A DNA stretch of 64,000 bases from Liriodendron chinense (GCA_003013855.2 PVNU02000924.1:310001-374000), one strand, 5' to 3'. Positions 10,310 through 20,840 are shown, numbered from the stretch's first letter. Notes: generated from the letters alone by a model not told the origin. A program made the numbers and translations.

Positions 10310-10524
10310 CGGAGTGAAAACCCGAAAGGGCGCTCCGAGTAAAAACAGTGGGCATACAACGGACTTGGTGAAAACCCGAAAGGGCACTGAGGGTAAAAAC
10401 AGCATAGCTGCCAAGGGGTAGGCAAGATCAAACACCCGGGACGTGGTGAAAACCCGAAAGGGAGCCACGGACAAAAATGACGGGAAAAAGCCGGCTGTGG
10501 TGAAAATTCGAAAGAGCACTGCAG
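10310..10524 (+). other. Array of four GAAA-capped RNA hairpins
   Basis: Four units at 10310-10337, 10364-10391, 10442-10469 and 10495-10524 share one fold: an outer stem of 6-8 bp, an AAAA bulge on the 5' side, a 3-bp inner stem and a GAAA loop. The core reads GTGAAAACCCGAAAGGG. Outer stems differ in sequence but still pair: CGGAGTG/CGCTCCG, CTTGGTG/CACTGAG, CGTGGT/GCCACG, CTGTGGTG/CACTGCAG (including G-T wobbles). In unit 4 the inner stem also changes, to TTC/GAG. Each unit is followed by AAAAA. This is covariation between paralogous units in the sense RNA. Confidence 0.75.
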
Positions 10525-10985
10525 GCAAAAATGGCTCAAATAAAAAAAAAGAAAAAAGAAAAAAAGAAAAAATAAAAGTACAGGTACCAAGAAATCAGAC
10601 AGTCCAGATCGGTTCAAGCAGTGAAAGTGCAAGAACAAGAGGAAGTACAGTCAGGAGCGAAGAACTCTACAAACTCTGACAATCTCAGGAAGCAAGAGTT
10701 TCCATTGCCTACATCTCTAGGGAACCAAAGGATCAAGCAAGTCAAATCTCGAGACATCGGTCAAATCATTGACCGAGCCCCAGTTCTGATTCCTATATCC
10801 CGACGCAAAGTCCAGAAACACCCACAAGATAACTCATGGCACAGTAGATTTTCAAACAGTTTTCTCTTTTCAATTAAAGGCATCATATTTCTTTTACATA
10901 TCATATCATCTTTTTCAAAAAATACAAAAAAATGCATCATCATCAATCATATATGTAAAAAAGAATGTGCAGGTGGCCAACACAA

Positions 10986-13279
10986 TCAATCTCTACCCTC
11001 CTCCTCGGCCACATCAGGTGAGTCCTCTGACTCATAAAAAGATAGTCTCGCTCTCAACCTGCTCACCTCCATACGCAGGTAATGCATCTCATCGCGCTCA
11101 AGGGTACAGATCGCTATCTCCTCATCAGACAACCTCCGATCGGCAGCCAATCTCCTCGACATCATCTCACAATGATACCGAAGTGCGGAGATCTCAGACA
11201 GCAAATGGCCATGAGTGGCCAAAAGGAAGCCAGGATCGATAAACGGGCGCTCCTCAAAAGGTTCATATGAACCAGATGAAGAGCCAGCATCTCCAAGAAT
11301 ATCCTGCTCATCCTCATCAGCAGTCTGGTGCCAACAAGGGATACGTCGATACAAAGACTGCTCAGCAACCCAATACTGATATGGGGCGGTCGCCATCGGA
11401 AAAGTCTGTAGCTCAAATCCCAACAAATCAGCTGTCAAATAACTCGCCCAAGAACAATCAATACGGGTCTTAAAGTCAGAGGATCTGGATGGAAGTGCTC
11501 GACGCCCGATACCCGAAAAAGCGAAAAGAGGAACATCCTGCTCGTACCCAAACTGCCCTAGGAACCGAATGGGGTGATAAGAGAAGTAAGATCGAAAGCC
11601 TACAAACATCAGAGGAAGGCGGTGTGCATCGCAAAGCACTGGAGGAAGTGAAAGCCAAGATGACTCCCAACGAACGTTCCAGTCACGCAGATCAGCAAAC
11701 ATCCTGCGATACAAGGGCTCGCTCATCCTAGCCGTATGCGGAAGGAACTCCATGATATAACGCATGATGTCAGAGCTAGGGATGCCAGGAAGAGGTACAG
11801 GAACGGTCAGAGAAAGACGCTCCCATAGCCATACCTGATCACAGAAAGCAAAAGAAGTTCAGCTAGAGCAAAACAATTCCTAGCAAAGCAAGAAGAAAAA
11901 AGGTGCAGAAAAGATACCTGAAGGAAAGCACAACAGCCGCGAAGGACACGAGTGCGGCCCAGGGCACAGTCGGTCAGCCCATCAAATAGCTCGGCCAAGA
12001 TGAGAGAAATGATCCCCTGCCGACGGACAGCTCGGCTCATCATCTCAAAAAGCAAAGGAGTCTGGGACCTGCGCCATCCCGAGAACAGCACCTCAGCAAT
12101 CAAGCAAAACATCAGTGCATTCCGAGCAAAGGTAGAACCGGCCATACTCTGAGGACCCGAAAAAAGATCATACAGCAGGTCCAAAGAGAACACTACAGCA
12201 TCCTGGCCACCAGCTGCAGGCCGAACAAGATAAGGGATCCCGAACCAGTTCTGCGGTGTAGCAGTCTTCGGCGACGTCTTCGGCGAAAAATATTGAGCAT
12301 AATCCCAGGGTAGGCCTGTCAAGCGTGCAAGCTCCTCCAAAGAAGGCCCCATCTCCATATCGTTGAACGCAAACAAGTTCAACGAAGGGACCCAGTCAAT
12401 CAAGGCAGCTCCAAGCATCCTCCAATCAATATCAACTCTGGCAAGATGAATCAGACTGCCAAAGCCATAAGACTCCAAATCTCGAATCTCATAAACTGGC
12501 AAGCTGTCAAGCCAAGCAAGCAGTCGTGGCGAGCAAGAAGGACGAGGAAGCAGCTGACAAGTCCTCACTGGTATCCCCTCCAGCACAAAAGGCCCAGAAA
12601 TCGAGGACAACTCATCGAGGATAGGAAGGTCAACGGGCGAAGGAGAAGGAAAAGCTGGAACCTCTGCCGACTCGACAACCCCTGATCGGCCCTCAGTGAC
12701 GGCTATATCTGATATAGTCGCATCGCCATCTAAAACTGTCATAATCTCAGCCGCATGAGAAGACTCGCCCACCTCATGAACAGAGTGCGCAAAGGACCGA
12801 TGACCAAAAGAAGGACAATGCTCCCAACCAAAAGAGCCATCAGTGAAGATCACACAGCACATCGTGGCATCCTGACTAATCTGACCGTCAAAGAACACAT
12901 CTGAACCATCCAAAGGGGTCTCGACAACCCTGATCAAAGAATCAACGGTCAGATCTGGACCTGCGGCCCCCTCCAACAGAAAATCATGAATCCAGTCATC
13001 ATCCTGGCCGATCAAAGGGATCATCGAGGCATCTACACCGTCCATCATCAAGGGGACATCATCAATGATCACATCAAGTCCACCCAAACAAGTGTGCCGC
13101 ACATCTCGGCCCTCATCCAGAGCATCCAAACCGTCAAAGGTACCATCTGAGCCATCCATACCATCCAGACATGAGATCAGCCCATCTATGTCCCTCATAG
13201 TCCCATCATCACCGTCCATCACGTCATCCATGGGACCCACACTTAAGGGATGCATAGCCTCACCTATGTCCCATCCCAT
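10986..13279 (-). CDS. Antisense plant-mobile-domain-like gene (2 exons) in element A
   Basis: Exon 1 is 13279-11918 and exon 2 is 11834-10986, joined across an 83-base intron (CAG|GTATCT ... GATCAG|GTATGG, phase 0) into about 736 residues. The N-terminus is rich in Asp, Gly and Met. The middle resembles the plant mobile domain found in DNA transposons and gypsy elements (YGFGSLIHLARVDIDWRML, PSLEELARLTGLPWDY). The junction gives VWLWERL, like the WxWERF of that family. The C-terminus (LSEISALRYHCEMMSRRLAA onward) looks coiled-coil and ends acidic. No stop breaks it in either copy, unlike gag-pol. Role unknown; it could act on host or element chromatin. A possible upstream extension is listed separately. 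Confidence 0.7.
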
Positions 13280-13608
13280 CCCATCATCTCATCCATACCA
13301 TCCATTCCTCCCATAATGAGGGGCCCATTCAAATCTGAAAATCCAGCCATCCCACCATTAATGGAACTATTCAAAGCTCCATCAACCACCATCCCAAGCC
13401 CCTCATCAATGCTTCCATTCAATGCACCATCTCCACCATCCATTAAAGAAATCCCTCCATCATTAAAGCCTTCAATACTCTCTGAAGTGTGGGACCCACC
13501 ATGAACAGCCCCCACAGCCCATAAATCCCCACCATCCATTGCCCAAGAAAGGACAAACCAAGATGAAGACAAGATGATAAGGAAAGAAGAGACAAAAAGA
13601 ATATTCAT
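13264..13608 (-). other. Possible original N-terminus of the antisense gene, split by a GGGAT slippage
   Basis: A minus-strand frame from ATG at 13608 starts with a hydrophobic, signal-peptide-like stretch (MNILFVSSFLIILSSSWFVL) and continues in Met/Asp/Gly-rich sequence. It ends at 13264, within a GGGATGGGATGGGA run. The downstream gene starts with the same residues (MGWD) in another frame. Removing one 5-base unit would join the two frames. The layout is identical in element B. Either the repeat slipped once in an ancestor, or the two frames are unrelated low-complexity sequence. Confidence 0.35.
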
Positions 13609-13711
13609 GGCTGCAATCGAACCCGGACGTGCACGGAATGAGGGGACAAAGACAGTGGACAGTGAAGAATGTCCGAACCAGGGCCAGCCCAGGCCGCTCA
13701 AGAGGCGAGCC

Positions 13712-13740
13712 TTGGGCGGCCTGCCCTGGGCCGCCCGTAC
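13712..13740 (-). repeat. Inverted copy of the LTR GC palindrome
   Basis: On the minus strand it reads GTACGGGCGGCCCAGGGCAG followed by GCCGCCC, differing from the U3 inverted repeat next to the LTR TATA box (2-25) by only a few bases. It lies 100-450 bases upstream of the antisense gene starts. No clear TATA box follows it. Confidence 0.55.
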
Positions 13741-13959
13741 GGACACAGATTCCCTCTCTCCGCGGGATTGGCTCCAGGGTTCTTGGTAGGTGAGTCTAAC
13801 AGTCCACGTCAGCAGATGGCGCTCCGTGGGCCGCCCAAGGCTCCGGTCCACTCCAAATTTCAACTGAAGATGATCAAGATCATACAAAAGGTGCCCCACT
13901 GGTCCAATCACGAAGCAATGTGGCCGGAACATGGCTGATCAAGCCAAAGAAGGGGGAAA

Positions 13960-14450
13960 GTGATCAAGTGGGGGCCACAAGCAATCCAAGCCATTCAAAG
14001 ACTAGATCATCATGGTCTAAGCCATTGAAGAACCTACGTGAGCCGCCAAACAACAAGATCAAAAGTTTGATCATCACAAGAAGGGCCAGAATCCAAGATC
14101 TAATCATCAAGTGGGCCCACAAAACCAAATCAAGCGATCTGAGACATTCAAGCTATCATCCATACCATGAGAAGCCTTCTTAACCTCACAAGTCATCAAA
14201 AGAGGTGCCCCAAAGTAAAGCCAAGGTCTCAAGCGGGCCCACAGGGCCGAATCTATCAATCTGAACCATTCAAGGGCTAGATCATCAGGATCCAAATCAT
14301 TGGAAAGCTTACACAAGTCATGGAGCAGCAAGATCAAAGGTTCGATCATCAAAAGAAAGGCCAGAATCCAAGATCTAAACATCAAGTGGGCCCACAAGGC
14401 CTAATCAAGCAATCTGAACCGTTCAAGTCATCACTCATGCAGCTAAGTAG
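13960..14450. repeat. Degenerate ~137/273-bp tandem repeats with GTGGGCCCAC cores
   Basis: Blocks such as AAGATCTAATCATCAAGTGG and CAAGATCTAAACATCAAGTG recur 273 bases apart (about 14095 and 14370), each made of two related halves of about 137 bp. GTGGGCCCAC-like palindromes at ~14112, 14236 and 14386 resemble TCP transcription-factor sites. The repeat lies between the two antisense genes. Confidence 0.6.
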
Positions 14451-14600
14451 TCTCAAATCATGAAGGAATGAGTCAAAAGTCAAAGCATCCAGACATCATC
14501 AAGGAATTTGGGAAAAATCAAAGCCTGTATATTCATCCAAAAGAGCTTGATACAAAAGGGGGCAAAAACAAAAGTACAAGGCCATACAAAGCAGAGCCAG

Positions 14601-16092
14601 CTACAAGTCGCCAACATAATCATCATCGTCCCTCCTCGCGTCCCGCTCCCGACGATAAAGATCCATCAAAGGAGCAGTCACCGAACCTCCAGCATACCTG
14701 CGACGGCCACCTGGAACATAAAGCGAAGGAAGCAGAGGCCCCTGGCCAAATAGCAGATACCACTCGTCGTAATCACGATCCGGGATCGTGAAACGAAAGC
14801 CGGGTTGGCCCAACAGAGCCTCAACTCTCTCATCAACGGGCATCCGAGCAGCTAGGAGGAGGAGCAGAACAGGGGACCCGTGCCACCCCAGTGACTTGCC
14901 GAAGCAATCTCTCCCCCAAGTACCATTGGAAGGACTCAGCGTCAGAAAGCATAATACGAAGACATGAAGCATCGTATGCCTCCACGAGCTGGGGTGTGTA
15001 GTAAAGAGGGAAACTAGCGTACGGCATCCGAGCGAGCTGCAGCAGAAGAGGTTACCACGATCAATTACAAGTACAGCACAAGGACAAAGACAAGCAAGAT
15101 ACTTACGTCCTCAACGGTCAGCCCGTCTATGTCAGCACGCCAATTGTCCCCGGGAACTCGGGAGTTCCGCTGACGGTTCTGTTGGTGCCAGTACATGTGG
15201 CGATACTGAGAAGGCTCAACATCATCCCGCATCCTCGGTGCAAGATGGGGGAAATGGTCATAAAAGCAGGTCTGGACAAAAGCACATCTAATGATCAGAG
15301 AGAGAAAGAAGGCAGATGGCCCCAAGGAAGATGAAAGAAGAAATACCTCAACAACAGGCCAGAAACCTGTGAAGGACCGGCTATGCCGACAGGTCTTGTC
15401 CAGACCTTGAGACGGGTCAGGATAGCCCCATTCCAGTTATAGGGGTGATGAAGATCCTCGACTAAACGACGAAATTTAGGATCAACTCTCTCATTCGCAT
15501 GGCAAAAAAGAAAGGATCCAAAAGCATAAGTGATCATGGCCCGCGCCTTGTGGAGGGCCTCTCGCTCGGTGGTAGGGACGACGGAAGCAAAATTGTTGTA
15601 AAACCATCGCATCTTCACTTGATGGCCTTGGAATTCACCCTCAGGAGGGACGTCACCGACAAGCCGTAGCTAATCAGTGGAAGAGAGGGGAGCTAGAGAG
15701 CTAACTTGAGGGACAATTGCCTCATGAAACGGGAAACCTATCTGCATGTAAATATCCAAAGGGGTTATTCCCCACTCCCCACAAGGGAGCTGAAAGGTGT
15801 GGATCTCATCCCGCCACCTCTCACAAAGGGCTGCAAGCATCATGCGGTTGGCGTCGTTATTATGGAAGCGTAGGGTGAGGAGGCCAGCAAAAGGAGTACC
15901 ATCTAGTACTCGCTCAAGCAAGGGCTGTGGCTCTTTCATCCAATTGTCCCAGCGATCCCTGGTACCTCGACCCTTGATAGCAGGAAGAGGTTGATGCTCC
16001 ATAGCTAGGGAACACATGTGGTCCCCTCGGCGGACAATGAAAGCAGGATCATCTTCGTCAACCACTCGGTGGCCCCTGGTACCATCCACCAT
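14601..16092 (-). pseudogene. Antisense plant-mobile-domain gene (3 exons) in element A, broken
   Basis: Exons 16092-15347, 15287-15107 and 15036-14601. Introns: GAG|GTATTT...ATTAG|A (59 bases, short) and GAC|GTAAGT...TGCAG|C (70 bases). Exon 1 carries a clear plant-mobile-domain signature: FAGLLTLRFHNNDANRMMLA, CERWRDEIHTFQLPCGEWGI, LDIYMQIGFPFH, then PPEGEFQGHQVKMRWFYNNF and AMITYAFGSFLF. Exon 2 has FYDHFPHLAP and exon 3 FPLYYTPQLVEAYD. A TAG at 15672-15670 interrupts exon 1 in both copies. Copy A also has one extra G near 14860 that shifts exon 3; element B is intact there. The domain occurs in host genes and transposons, so a captured host gene is possible. Confidence 0.75.
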
Positions 16093-16129
16093 GGAATCCT
16101 ACAAGCTTGGCAAGGTAAGTCCCTATCCT

Positions 16130-16612
16130 TTACCCGTTAAAATCCAAATAATCATCTAAGAAACCCATGGGATTGGACTCACATTCCAATGCAAAATCTA
16201 AAGTCCAACTCCGTGTGTCACTTAGGATATGTGTTGGGCCCATTGGAAAAAGTAAGGCCCACCTTAAAGAAGGTGGCATGGCATGCCTTAGGTAAGAAAA
16301 GTCCATCATCCAAGGACACATTTTGGACAACAAATGCATTCAAGTGCCATGAGATCAACTAAGGATGAGAGTCCTACTTCACATGAGAAGTTCCTCTTCA
16401 AAGTCCACATGTGGCCAAGGATGGACCCACTTTTATGCCAAGGTCATGATTCTCACTTAGGATGTCTCCATCTTTTTACACATATGCATGGACAAGTGGG
16501 GGATAGAAAGGAAACGGGCCCCCAAGAGCAACCCAAATGCCTCATCTCAATGGATGGGAGAGAGCACATAGCCCCACTTTGAAGAATATGAGGACCATTC
16601 ATGGGTTAACCA
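16130..16612. other. Non-coding 3' region, unrecognised
   Basis: Rich in GCCCA/CCATC words on either strand, with no convincing reading frame. It is upstream of the antisense gene in antisense orientation and could include its 5' leader. Confidence 0.4.
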
Positions 16613-17175
16613 TGGGCAACTTTATGTGCCTCATCTTGATGAAAATTTTGACCATGAAAATGCAACAAGGAGGTCTACCCACAAACATATGAATCAAAGA
16701 AGCTAGGGGTTAGAAAGTTGATGCACATAGCCCATATGAAGAATCAAGGTTGAAAATGCCCATGAAAAGGCAAGTTTGGGCAACTTATGTGCACCAACTT
16801 TTTCACCAAAAGGGAGACCATTTGAGCACAAAAGAGCATGGCTTGATGAGTCACCCAACCATCATGGATGGATAAGAATGTTACACATAGCCCACTTGAA
16901 GATCAAAATCCCAAAATGTCCCAAAGCATGGGACAAAAAATGGGCGACTTATGGGTACCATTCTTTCCCACAAATTTAAAGGAAAATCACCCATACATGA
17001 GAATGATGGTGGATGACCCACCAAGCCCCAAAGGAAAAGGAGCTATGATTGTATGGATAGCTCACTTGAGGATCATCCATTTGAGGTTGATAGCATTAGA
17101 GGGAAACTCTTGAGAACCACATTCCTACCACAAGGAAAACCATTTGAACTTAGTGAGATTGTGGGAACAACTCAC
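16613..17175. repeat. Degenerate ~164-bp tandem repeat
   Basis: TGGGCAACTTATG-like blocks occur at 16613, 16777 and 16941 with a weaker copy near 17101. Each is preceded by an ACATAGCCCACTTGAAGATC-like block (16565, 16725, 16885, 17057). Period 160-164. The same array is in element B from about 51093. Tat/Ogre 3' regions are known sources of tandem repeats. Confidence 0.65.
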
Positions 17176-17638
17176 TCATGGGACTTGTAGATGGTCAAGT
17201 AACTCAAGTCCTCCATCCATTAAAGAAAAGAGCATGAAAAGAAAAAACCCACATGGACAAAGTGTAGTGGTTGCACACATGGTTCAAAGAAGTACCCCAA
17301 GTTTCAATGAAGGCCCAAAAGCCCATCCACATGAAAAACTTCAAGGAGCCCACTACACTTTGTACAAGGATGTACATCATAATCAAGAAATGATGGAAGA
17401 GTTGGGGCTACTTGTCCATATAGGCCCCAACTAGAAATCCTAGCCCACTTGAGATCCAAATGAAGAAGAGGTTAGTCACCTTGGTTCCACACACATGTAA
17501 AGAAAGATGGGGTCACCCAAAGTGAGCCCCATGAGCCCAAAACTTTGAGATGGGCCCTACCATGCCCATGGGCCCAATCTTGAAAAAAGAGGGAAAGAAA
17601 GGAGAGTTCCAAGGGAAATGACAAGAGAAAGAAAGTAA

Positions 17639-18740
17639 GAGGGAGCCCAAAATGAAGCATTGGGCCCATCAATACACCAAGGGCCATGACTTCACTTTGA
17701 GCTCATTTGATACACATGAAAAGAGGCCCAACTCCCATAAAAAAGATAGAGTATTTTGCCATGCACACTTGATGACATGGCAAAATCACTCTTTACATGC
17801 ACATGAAGGGAGTGTGAAAAAAAAAATGAAAAAGTGGAGAGCTTGCAATGTCTTTCTCCAAGCACCACCTTTGAAAGAGACTTGAGATCTAGAAAATGGC
17901 CAAAAATGCTTGGGCCCACCTTCACACCTCTTGGAATAGCTACATGGAAAAAGAAAGAGTCATGAAGAGACAATGAAGAAGGAAAAGGACAAGAAAGAGA
18001 AAGGAAGTGGTCCATACCTTTACCACCCACCAAAGAAGGACCACCTTGCTGTCCCAAGACTTCTCTAAGGCTCACCACTTGAAAAGAGCAAAGGACCACC
18101 AAAGAAGAGAGAGAAAACTTGAAAAAGAGAGAGTGATGAGAGAGAGAAGAGAGAGATACCTTGAAAAAGATGGAAAAGAAAGAAAGCTCCAAAGGAAAAA
18201 TGACAAAGGCAAGAAAGCATGAGGGAGCCCAAAATGAAGCATTGGGCCCATCAAATGCACCAAGGGCCATGACTTCACTTTGAGTCCATTTGATACACAT
18301 GAAAAGAGGCCCAACTCCCATAAAAAAGATAGAGTATTTTGCCATGCACACTTGATGACATGGCAAAATTACTCCTTACATGCACATGGAGGGAGTGTGA
18401 AAAAGGAAAAAATGATGAAGTGGAGAGCTTGCAATGTCCTTCTCCATGCACCACCTTTGAAAGACTTGAGATCTAAGAAAAGATCAAGAATGCTTGGGCC
18501 CACCTTCACACCCCTTTGAATAGCTACATGAAAAAGAAAAAGGATCATGAGAAGAGACAATGAAGATGGAAAAGGACAAGAGAAAGAAAGGAAGTGGTCC
18601 ATACCTTTACCACTCACCAAAGAAGGACCACCTTGCTGTCCCAAGATTTCTCTAAGGCCCACCACTTGAAAAGAGCAAAGGATCACCAAAGAAGAGAGAG
18701 GAAACTTGAAGAAAGAAAGAGTATGAGAGAGAAGAGAGAG
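17639..18740. repeat. 582-bp tandem duplication, two copies in A, one in B
   Basis: GAGGGAGCCCAAAATGAAGC starts at 17639 and 18221. The two copies differ at many positions. Element B has a single unit (from 52115). Its left part matches A copy 1 and its tail matches A copy 2, with the switch inside the GA-rich tract, as expected for a deletion by unequal recombination. Confidence 0.75.
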
Positions 18741-18773
18741 ATTGCACGTTTGAGGGGGGGAGGGTGCCCCATG

Positions 18774-18864
18774 TTATATAGAAAAGGGGAGGGCACCCTT
18801 TTACCCAGCCCCCTGAAGAGACCAGGAGGCACAGACCGGTCGGGCGGCCCATGGGAGGCCGTCC
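18774..18864 (-). promoter_or_regulatory. Possible antisense promoter (TATATAA plus GC palindrome)
   Basis: On the minus strand a GGGCGGCC-type inverted repeat (18864-18841) is followed, about 60 bases later, by TATATAA (18780-18774) and then a CT-rich stretch. The LTR promoter has the same order: GC palindrome, TATA box, C/T-rich stretch. It would transcribe toward the antisense genes, whose first ATG is 2.7 kb downstream, so a long leader would be needed. Conserved in B (52672-52666 and 52755-52733). Inference only. Confidence 0.35.
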
Positions 18865-19217
18865 TAGCCTCCACCTACTTGAAACGACCTCCCTCTCCCT
18901 CTCCTTGGGAAGAACTCCTCCTTGGGAAGGGTGGTTGCAAGTGAATCTTGTACCTCCATGTAAGAATGAAGTGATGGAAGAGAATGGTAAGAAAAAAGGA
19001 GGAAATCTCACCAAAATCTCATCTCATGAGAAATGGGTGAGAAATTGGGTGGATGATGTGGAAAAGTTCCATGGAATTTCCAAGAAAAAGAAAGAAAAAT
19101 TTGACTTGGTCAAACAATGATCTCAACCATCCAAAGGCATGACCAGATGATCCAAACCATTCCAAGAAGAATCCCAAGAATCTCCGCCCTTGATTACTGT
19201 TCACATGTATGAGTTTT

Positions 19218-20126
19218 GGTCCGAAGACCTTAAACTACGTCGGGATCAAGATCCCGAGGGATTTTTAATAAAAATGGGTATCGATCTCGACCATCAAAAT
19301 CAGAATCGATGACCCAGAATTTAAAAAAAAAAAAAAAAAGAAAACAAAAAAAAATGTCTTTCCTCTTTTAAAGTTTTGGGTCCGAAGACCTTAAACTACG
19401 TCGGGATCAACGTCCCGAGAGATTTTTAATAAAAACCAACATCGATCCCAGCCTTTCAGGCCAAGATCTGATGATCTGGATCATTTCAAAAAAACAAAAA
19501 AATGTGTTTGCCCCCCCTTTTACTAAGTCTGGGTCCGAAGACCTTAAACTACGTCGGGATCAACATCCCGAGAGATTTTCAATAAAAGCCGGCGTCGGTC
19601 TTGTTTGCTCAAGATCAATGACTCCGGACATTTTCAAAAATCATAAAAATATATTACCAGCCCCGCTTTTAAAGTTTTGGTCCGAAGACCTTAAACTACG
19701 TCGGGATCGACATCCCGAGAGATTTTCAATAAAAACCGGCATCAGTCTGGATTGTCCATCCGCTGACACCGGACATTTTTCCAAAAAAAATAAAATAATA
19801 ATAATAATGTTTGCCCCTCTTTTGTACAGTTTCATGGTCCGAAGACCTTAAACTACACTGGGATTAATTTCTTGGGGGACTTTTCTCGCTTTCAACAAAA
19901 AACCGGCATCGGCCTCGACCGTTGGGATCATGGTTCGATAACCCGGATCATTTCAAAAATACCAAAAATATTTTAAAGCTTTCCATAAAAACCAGTGTCA
20001 ATCTCGATTACTCAAGTTGAAGTCTGGAACTTTTTCAAAACAAAAAAATATATACAATATAAACAAAAAAAAAAGTTTTCATCACCAGTTTTGATCCATC
20101 AATTTATCCCCAATGGTCCGAAGACC
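19218..20126. repeat. 3' tandem array of hairpin-bearing ~150-bp units (6 in A)
   Basis: GGTCCGAAGACCTTAAACTA starts units at 19218, 19379, 19532, 19679, 19836 and 20115. Each unit holds two small inverted repeats: GGTC-CGAA-GACC, and a TCGGGAT...ATCCCGA pair whose loop varies, weaker in the last two units. A-rich spacers separate the units. Element B has four units (53110-53725), so copy number is variable. Confidence 0.8.
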
Positions 20127-20690
20127 TTAAACTACACTGGATTAACTTCTCGGGGGCTTTCTTTCCTAACCTGTTCCAGGCATGGCTGACACTTGATCGT
20201 ACGGGTGTCTGGAATCTCTTAAACAGGTAAAGGCTGAGGCGGGCAGAACTCCGCAATCCTGTTCGTGTTGAACGCACCGTGATAGACAACCTTGATTTGG
20301 GAGTCGCTGTTGAAGCTGACGGATGTTCCCTGTTCCTAGAACTCATGAAGGGGATTAAGGCTGTTGGGAGGTGGAGCTCACCCTCACGGAATTGTGAGCA
20401 ACGTAAGACCCCAAACTGGAGTGACTAAGGGAAATGTGAGGATGTGGCTCATTTTGTGGCCGAAGGAGTCCGTCGGACGACACGTGGTCTATGTGCATTG
20501 CACATGAGGAACAGGCAACTTTGTGGGTGTGTTGACTGAAAACCCTCAAAATCCCCTCATCCGAAGATGTAAAACTACGGCACTTAACTGTGTGAGACTC
20601 GTCTTGCTCGCTGACGTAAAATGGATCGGGTGCCTTACCAGCAGTAGAAGCTGGAAGTGGATGGAAATTCCATATCTTTTCCCTGCATTT
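20127..20690. other. Non-coding 3' region, unrecognised
   Basis: Conserved between A and B at a lower level than the left half of the element. No convincing gene, repeat or RNA is recognised. Confidence 0.4.
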
Positions 20691-20840
20691 CAGAAAAATC
20701 ACAAAATACAAAAAACATTGCAAAATCATCTCTTCAAAAATCACAAAAATATTTCCATCAAATATCTGCAAAAATCACAAAATATTTCCCTTGCTTTCAA
20801 TCAAAATATTTCAAAAATCACAAAAATTTCCTGGTTTTCA
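20690..20840. repeat. AT-rich minisatellite (TCACAAAAATATTTCC)
   Basis: About three units of CAAAAATCACAAAAATATTT with TTGCTTTCAATC spacers. Element B has about five units at 54293-54540. Copy number differs between the two elements. Confidence 0.7.

Noticed and set aside
10310..10524. CRISPR-like array
   Set aside because: Plant nuclear DNA; units are not identical and they form hairpins with covarying stems rather than repeat-spacer structure.
10231..10638. Minus-strand frames rich in Phe/Ser/Pro with repeated GFSPRP
   Set aside because: They are the antisense reading of the hairpin repeats; the repeat explains them and no protein family is recognised.
17692..18689. Hydrophobic minus-strand frames over the 582-bp duplication
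   Set aside because: Low-complexity GA/CT sequence, disrupted by indels between copies, with no recognised domain.
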